A stretch of DNA of 10,745 nt, from NCBI GenBank assembly GCA_025201865.1, contig MU602680.1:100557-111301 (forward strand), written 5' to 3'. The DNA comes from Ramicandelaber brevisporus. Lineage: Eukaryota > Kickxellomycota > Ramicandelaberales > Ramicandelaberaceae. The notes below the pieces were generated by a model. That model saw nothing but the letters and a program-made list of their open reading frames with translations. It had not been told where the DNA came from and searched no databases. Positions 7,486-10,745 of the stretch are shown here, piece by piece; the stretch's first letter is position 1; each line of letters begins with the position of its first letter. The position numbers and the translations under genes are program-made.

Positions 7486-7599
7486 GTGTAATGTAAAACA
7501 ATGATAGAAAAAGGACAAGTATACAATTACAATGAAGGAAGAGAAGAGAAGAGGAAGGTGTAATCGAACGGACACTGCGCACAAAAGAGCGTAATGAAG

Positions 7600-7639
7600 T
7601 GAAAAAGGATAAGGAGAGGGAGAGGGAGTGGGAGAGGAG
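7600..7639 (-). promoter_or_regulatory. CT-rich tract upstream of the ABC gene
   Basis: Forty nearly all-purine bases on the plus strand, so CT-rich on the transcribed sense, about 115-155 bp before the ABC start. A second such tract is at 7534-7560. Pyrimidine blocks like these often precede transcription starts in fungal genes; the role here is inferred. Confidence 0.4.
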
Positions 7640-7646
7640 CAGCGCT

Positions 7647-7654
7647 GTACGTCA
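7647..7654 (-). promoter_or_regulatory. CRE-like bZIP site TGACGTAC
   Basis: TGACGTAC on the minus strand, about 165 bp upstream of the ABC start and immediately downstream (in transcription sense) of a CAATAAAG string that could act as a weak TATA. It matches seven of eight bases of the palindromic CRE TGACGTCA. Confidence 0.35.
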
Positions 7655-7670
7655 CTTTATTGCATGTACC

Positions 7671-7690
7671 TGGTAGCACTTGGTAGCACT
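7671..7690. repeat. Perfect tandem 10-mer TGGTAGCACT x2
   Basis: Two exact adjacent copies, followed by TGATGATTG. They lie about 190-205 bp upstream of the ABC start. Could be a doubled regulatory site or a neutral duplication. Confidence 0.9.
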
Positions 7691-8127
7691 TGATGATTGT
7701 GTGTGCACGTCAGCAGTTAGTGCAATGGTTGGAGGAGGGTGTGAAGTGCAGTGCAAACAGTGTAATTCCAGAAGAATTATATGGGAGGCAACAAATATCA
7801 GCTTTTGGTGGAGAGCACTACTGCTATACCACCACTACAAAAGAAGAAACCAAAAGGCTAGTAGAGATTTAGTGCAAAGCTTGGAAAATCAATGGCACTA
7901 TTGCTGATATCAAAACAGTAAACGATACCAAGAAGAAAAAAACAAAGTTTAGAAAATGTCGTTCGTTGTCGATAACTGTTGCTGACACTTTCCGAATGTC
8001 ATACAAACTGGCCAGACATTTCTTCGAATTCTTCTCCTTTTCCTCCAAATACAAAGCTCTCGTGAGCACTTGTTGCCTGCGTCGCCTCAAAATCCATTCT
8101 AATTACGAATATCGATTGAGCCCGAAT

Positions 8128-8177
8128 TTGTTACTGTTGCTGTTGTTGCTGTTGCTGTTGCTGTTGTAACTGTTGCT
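8128..8177. repeat. Non-coding TTGCTG microsatellite
   Basis: Repeats of TTGCTG and TTG, with two flanking TTACTG or TAACTG variants, in intergenic DNA. The unit is the same as that encoding the Asn/Ser runs of the neighbouring ABC gene. Confidence 0.9.
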
Positions 8178-8344
8178 GACATTGACTGCCATGCTGGTCA
8201 CCCGCACAGCACAACAGCAGAGACTGGCAATAACAGACTCCGCATGCGACAATCCTCACACTCTTGTTTTGTTGTTGTTTTGTTGTTGTTTTTTTTTTCG
8301 CTCACTGTCCGTCCGACTGTAGTGCGAACTCGCGCGCCGGTGAC

Positions 8345-8363
8345 GTTGCAAATAATTTGCAAC
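8345..8363. promoter_or_regulatory. Perfect 19-bp palindrome
   Basis: GTTGCAAATAATTTGCAAC has two 9-bp arms around a single central A. It overlaps a TGACGTTGCAA string and is flanked by direct copies of GGTGAC (8339-8344 and 8369-8374). The TTGCAAAT half-site resembles C/EBP-type or octamer-type sites. It is a good candidate binding site for a dimeric regulator; which gene it controls is unclear. Confidence 0.5.
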
Positions 8364-8547
8364 TCTCTGGTGACTGCTATATGAGTCCTCTGCTCGCATG
8401 CACTTCAATTGTTGCTTTTTCCTTCGCAAAAATAACACAAAGCGTGCGCACAGAGTACATGAAACCGTTTTAACCCGTCGTACATGACATCCTCTTTAGG
8501 CGACGGCGTGGGTGGCCTGATTTCGGCATATCTGACAACTGACCACG

Positions 8548-8563
8548 TTGCACGATTGCACGA
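8548..8563. repeat. 8-bp tandem repeat TTGCACGA x2
   Basis: Two exact copies followed by a partial third (TTTGCA). It shares the TTGCA core with the palindrome about 190 bp away. Confidence 0.85.
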
Positions 8564-8751
8564 TTTGCAGCTAACTCTTATATTCTTGATTTGTTTTTAC
8601 TATAACAGCAACCTCAAGAGGAAAAAAAAATGACATGCAAGTCTGCCAAAGTGGCTTTAATGCCGATCACCGTAATTAGTGGATGCTCACGCGACCACAT
8701 ATAGTGCTGAAAATATCATCAATTAAAATGGATGTGTTTTTGGGAGTGTAA

Positions 8752-10179
8752 TTAAACATGCAGCCGATTGAGTTCGACATCGTCGATATGCTCGTTTTCG
8801 TTCTCGTCCTCGCTCGTAAGCGCTGTGTACTTGTTGCGATTGTACGGTATCCAGTGTCTAACCTTTGGCGCAATCATCAGCACCGTTGCCAATACCGCAG
8901 CCAGCGCCACCGTAACAATCAGCAATCCGCCTGACACCAGCAGCCAGTCAATACACTTCCATAGCCAGTACTGTGCCCAATTCATAAAGTAGTACGTTGA
9001 TTGATCATCACTTCGCTTCAATGCAGCAATTTGTGAGAAGGTTGAAAAGAATGATCCAACAAATACCTTATTGTACCGCAGCAGTTCGTTTTCAATAATG
9101 GCTTCATACGCTGTCATTCTCCAGTCCACTTCTTGTTTTGGTGTAAACTTTACGTCGTCATTCAATCGTGTGTAGTTGCTGCCTTCGCCATATGCACTTT
9201 CGAATGCAGCTTTGCACCCAGGAACCTGCGCCATATCATAAAAGAACACTCGATCACCAAGCAGCTGTTGTAGGCCAGTGATTGTCTCATGCTTCTTGTT
9301 GTCTGTGATTACCATCACCGGCTGTTTATCGTTCAGCTGATATCTCAGTACGTTGTTGTGAATATAGTCAGATGTCCAACCGCATTTTCCATAAATCAAG
9401 TGAAGAGGATTGTTTTTGTCAACCAAGTTGCACGCATCTTTGACACCAAATGATAAATGAGATGGCCACGTGCGCAAATGGAGTCCAATCGCCTCTTTTA
9501 TCCTCGGCTCCTGCTTCAGACTCGCCTGCACACATTGTTCAAGCGGATCGGCAAATTGCAACGTGCGCATCGCTGTTCCATAAATTGCCGGCACTTTTAG
9601 TAAGAAATTGAGCACCACAAAAGACGTGAATCCAGTTTGCCAATAAAACTCGCGATTGTTTGTGGCTTTTATTATTTTGTTTGTGCTGGATGCTGCTGCG
9701 CGAAGTTCTTTGAGGCTGTTGACTTCTTGGGTATGGGCACGATCGGACAGAATTTGCCTTGCAAGAGTGACATTGCTAACAAAGCCCAGCTTAGAGATAG
9801 AGGATGCATTGTAAACGTCGTTTAGTGGTAGGAAACGGTTGACATGACTGCCTTGAATTGCAGGGAAGCGGAACATTGGAGACACGAGGCGTCTGTCACT
9901 CAATGGATTAAGTGTTGCTGTAAACAAATGAAGAATAAGCTGGTTGTTGAAGTACGCAAATCCAGGATTTTCATATGTAAAATATCTATCGAGCTGCTGG
10001 TTGTCGACGTCACTATTACTACCACCTTCTGAAGAGGAGATTGAGGATCTGTTTGCGAGATTGTTTGTAACCCAGCGGTATGACCACTGTCGCAAGATGA
10101 ACAAAACAAAGTTGCTCAGTGCAAAGTAGCCGACAAAGAGCGCTGCAAGTATTACCAGTACGCGCTGCCAACGAGACAT
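8752..10179 (-). CDS. O-fucosyltransferase-like, two-TM secretory-pathway protein (475 aa)
   Basis: Probably a luminal Golgi or ER glycosyltransferase of the GDP-fucose O-fucosyltransferase superfamily (POFUT/PF10250-like). Seen: an N-terminal TM helix (about 7-30), then a domain of about 380 residues. Its motifs are IGLHLRTW at 231-238 (the GxHxR element, Arg236, followed by an Ala-Cys as in POFUT1), VMVITDN at 288-294, and VFVGSFFSTFSQIAALKR at 372-389 (the family's G-S-x-x-S-T-F-S motif). A second TM helix (about 412-436) and an acidic tail follow, so both ends would be cytosolic. Potential N-glycosylation sites are at Asn43, 124, 136 and 335. The tail carries YTAL (451-454) and an acidic cluster, resembling TGN sorting signals. 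The start at 10179 is the first ATG in its frame (A at -3); the open frame upstream has no ATG and closes at 10279-10281. Stop is TAA. The coding region is secure; the enzymatic assignment is moderate, since overall similarity is limited to the motifs. Confidence 0.72.
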   Translation of the reverse strand: MSRWQRVLVILAALFVGYFALSNFVLFILRQWSYRWVTNNLANRSSISSSEGGSNSDVDNQQLDRYFTYENPGFAYFNNQLILHLFTATLNPLSDRRLVSPMFRFPAIQGSHVNRFLPLNDVYNASSISKLGFVSNVTLARQILSDRAHTQEVNSLKELRAAASSTNKIIKATNNREFYWQTGFTSFVVLNFLLKVPAIYGTAMRTLQFADPLEQCVQASLKQEPRIKEAIGLHLRTWPSHLSFGVKDACNLVDKNNPLHLIYGKCGWTSDYIHNNVLRYQLNDKQPVMVITDNKKHETITGLQQLLGDRVFFYDMAQVPGCKAAFESAYGEGSNYTRLNDDVKFTPKQEVDWRMTAYEAIIENELLRYNKVFVGSFFSTFSQIAALKRSDDQSTYYFMNWAQYWLWKCIDWLLVSGGLLIVTVALAAVLATVLMIAPKVRHWIPYNRNKYTALTSEDENENEHIDDVELNRLHV

Positions 10180-10565
10180 TTTATTCTTCGTGGAGAGTGT
10201 GAAAGCGATCAAGTCGTTGTTTGTATCTTTGTATCGGTTTGTTGGGATGCAATGCAAAAACAGGGAAGACAGGAGGAATTACACGGGCCGGGGGTTCAGA
10301 GTGGTGAACAATGCGTCACTTAGGTAATGCGTGGCTGCTCAGCCAATCAAATTAAAGCAAATCTAGCAGAACAAGAATTCGACAAGAGAAATAGAAGACA
10401 ACGCTGACACGGAAGCAAAAGAAAGACGATGTGAATTCGAAAGGAAGTCATTATTGAAGGAATGACTACTAACGTGTCAGACAGTTGAAATAATAACAGC
10501 ACTGGCGTATCGAGACGAGACACATAATCAAAGAGATCAAAATAGCTAGGAAGAGACTGTTCGGA

Positions 10566-10579
10566 CTCTCTCTCTCTCT
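10566..10579. repeat. (CT)7 dinucleotide repeat
   Basis: Fourteen bases of perfect CT repeat on the plus strand. It is about 70-85 bp before the GC-rich coding-like segment at the right edge and could be a pyrimidine block of a plus-strand promoter. Confidence 0.9.
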
Positions 10580-10588
10580 GTATATCAA

Positions 10589-10607
10589 AATGCCAAGTAA
10601 TGCCAAG
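10589..10607. repeat. Direct repeat AATGCCAAG x2, 10-bp period
   Basis: Exact copies at 10589-10597 and 10599-10607, one base apart. No function recognised. Confidence 0.85.
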
Positions 10608-10651
10608 ACAAACAAACTGAGATGACTCGCTATTATCGGCTGTGGTGGCAG

Positions 10652-10745
10652 ATATGCACTGGTGGGGGTGACGAGCTTCAGCGGGACGGACAAGCCGGAC
10701 GCGAACAGCGTCGGGCCGCTGTGTGGCGGGGCGGACACGGTCAAC
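10652..10745 (+). CDS. Possible internal exon of a plus-strand gene, cut by the window edge
   Basis: From about 10650 the DNA becomes sharply GC-rich. A plus-strand frame (codons from 10653) is open to the edge, with nearly all codons ending in G or C and a plausible protein composition. It begins YALVGVTSFSG and later has PLCGGADTVN. The pattern loosely recalls the C-terminal part of trypsin-like (S1) serine proteases, where LVGVxSxG precedes a disulfide Cys. The frame has no ATG before its upstream stop (10623-10625), so it would need splicing; CAG at 10649-10651 could be the acceptor. Alternatives are a plus-strand frame opening at ATG 10622, and a minus-strand frame ending at 10469, both with less natural composition. 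Family is a guess from about 30 residues. Confidence 0.25.
   Translation, partial: MCTGGGDELQRDGQAGREQRRAAVWRGGHGQ

Larger units (their letters stand above)
7486..8751. other. Intergenic: ABC-gene promoter and 3' flank of the glycosyltransferase-like gene
   Basis: This is 1.27 kb without a convincing gene on either strand. Nearest the ABC start are two purine-rich tracts (7534-7560 and 7600-7639, CT-rich in the transcript), a CRE-like site (7647-7654) and a 10-bp tandem repeat (7671-7690). No minus-strand ATG occurs between 7486 and 7662, so a leader starting there would have no upstream ORF. Further out are a non-coding TTGCTG repeat (8128-8177), a T/TTG-rich run (8265-8299), a short GC-rich segment (8323-8340), a perfect palindrome (8345-8363) and an 8-bp tandem repeat (8548-8563). 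I see no AATAAA near the upstream gene's stop. Confidence 0.7.
10180..10651. other. Intergenic, probable promoter region of the glycosyltransferase-like gene
   Basis: No convincing gene. It contains no minus-strand ATG in the roughly 180 bp before the start at 10179. There is a plus-orientation CCAATCA at 10341-10347, two copies of GAATTCGA (10375-10382 and 10433-10440), a CT dinucleotide run and a 9-bp direct repeat. If the plus-strand segment at the right edge is a gene, this is a divergent promoter or contains that gene's intron. Confidence 0.5.

Noticed and set aside
7486-7584. ABC start at 7584
   Set aside because: That codon is TTG. The first ATG in the frame is 7485, followed by a natural-looking N-terminus.
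8019-8034. TTCTTCGAATTCTTC resembling a heat-shock element
   Set aside because: The TTC and GAA units are not at the 5-bp spacing required for a heat-shock element.
7680-8473. Short plus-strand frames (about 60-75 codons) in the intergenic region
   Set aside because: Composition follows local repeats (for example poly-Leu from TTGCTG) and they have no motifs or convincing starts.
8630-8704. 24-codon plus-strand frame after a splice-acceptor-like TTTTTACTATAACAG
   Set aside because: Too short, no partner exon, and it overlaps the expected 3' flank of the minus-strand gene.
10180-10257. Glycosyltransferase-like gene start at 10257
   Set aside because: That codon is TTG. ATG 10179 has A at -3 and directly precedes the TM anchor.
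1-10745. tRNA, rRNA, CRISPR array, transposon or prokaryotic operon
   Set aside because: No GGTTCGA-type T-loop with matching arms, no spaced repeats, no transposase motifs or terminal repeats were seen, and gene layout is eukaryotic.

Overview
This is a window of eukaryotic nuclear DNA. Three long genes lie on the minus strand, each in its own non-coding flanks, with no operon-like spacing and no Shine-Dalgarno logic. There are Kozak-like start contexts, CT-rich tracts upstream of starts, and Asn/Ser/His/Gln/Thr low-complexity runs inside a protein. The three coding regions read through without introns. Base composition is moderate, and a translational GTPase of the GTPBP1 family is present. 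A compact-genome opisthokont, for example an early-diverging (chytrid-like) fungus or a related protist, fits best. That placement is an inference, and I cannot name the species.

Layout in minus-strand transcription order, right to left. The right edge (about 10652-10745) is abruptly GC-rich and carries a plus-strand frame that looks like a gene fragment running off the window. 10180-10651 would then be a divergent promoter region. 10179-8752 encodes a 475-residue, two-TM, Golgi-type protein with O-fucosyltransferase-like motifs. 8751-7486 is a 1.27 kb intergenic region holding a perfect 19-bp palindrome, a non-coding (TTGCTG)n tract, a CRE-like site and CT-rich tracts (as read on the transcribed strand). 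7485-2362 encodes a 1707-residue full ABC exporter of the ABCB/MDR type with long extra disordered segments. 2361-1774 contains two identical Gcn4/AP-1 core sites exactly 50 bp apart, a duplicated GA tract, a TATA-like element and a good 3' splice-site-like signal. 1773-22 encodes a full-length GTPBP1-type GTPase.

The three genes have no obvious shared pathway: cytosolic translation surveillance or mRNA turnover, membrane export, and secretory-pathway glycosylation. Their adjacency is probably incidental. I see no mobile element, CRISPR array, tRNA or rRNA. The most interesting signals are the paired Gcn4-type sites upstream of the GTPBP1 gene, the unusual regulatory insertions in the ABC exporter, the TGN-sorting-like tail on the glycosyltransferase-like protein, the perfect palindrome, and the partial gene at the right edge.
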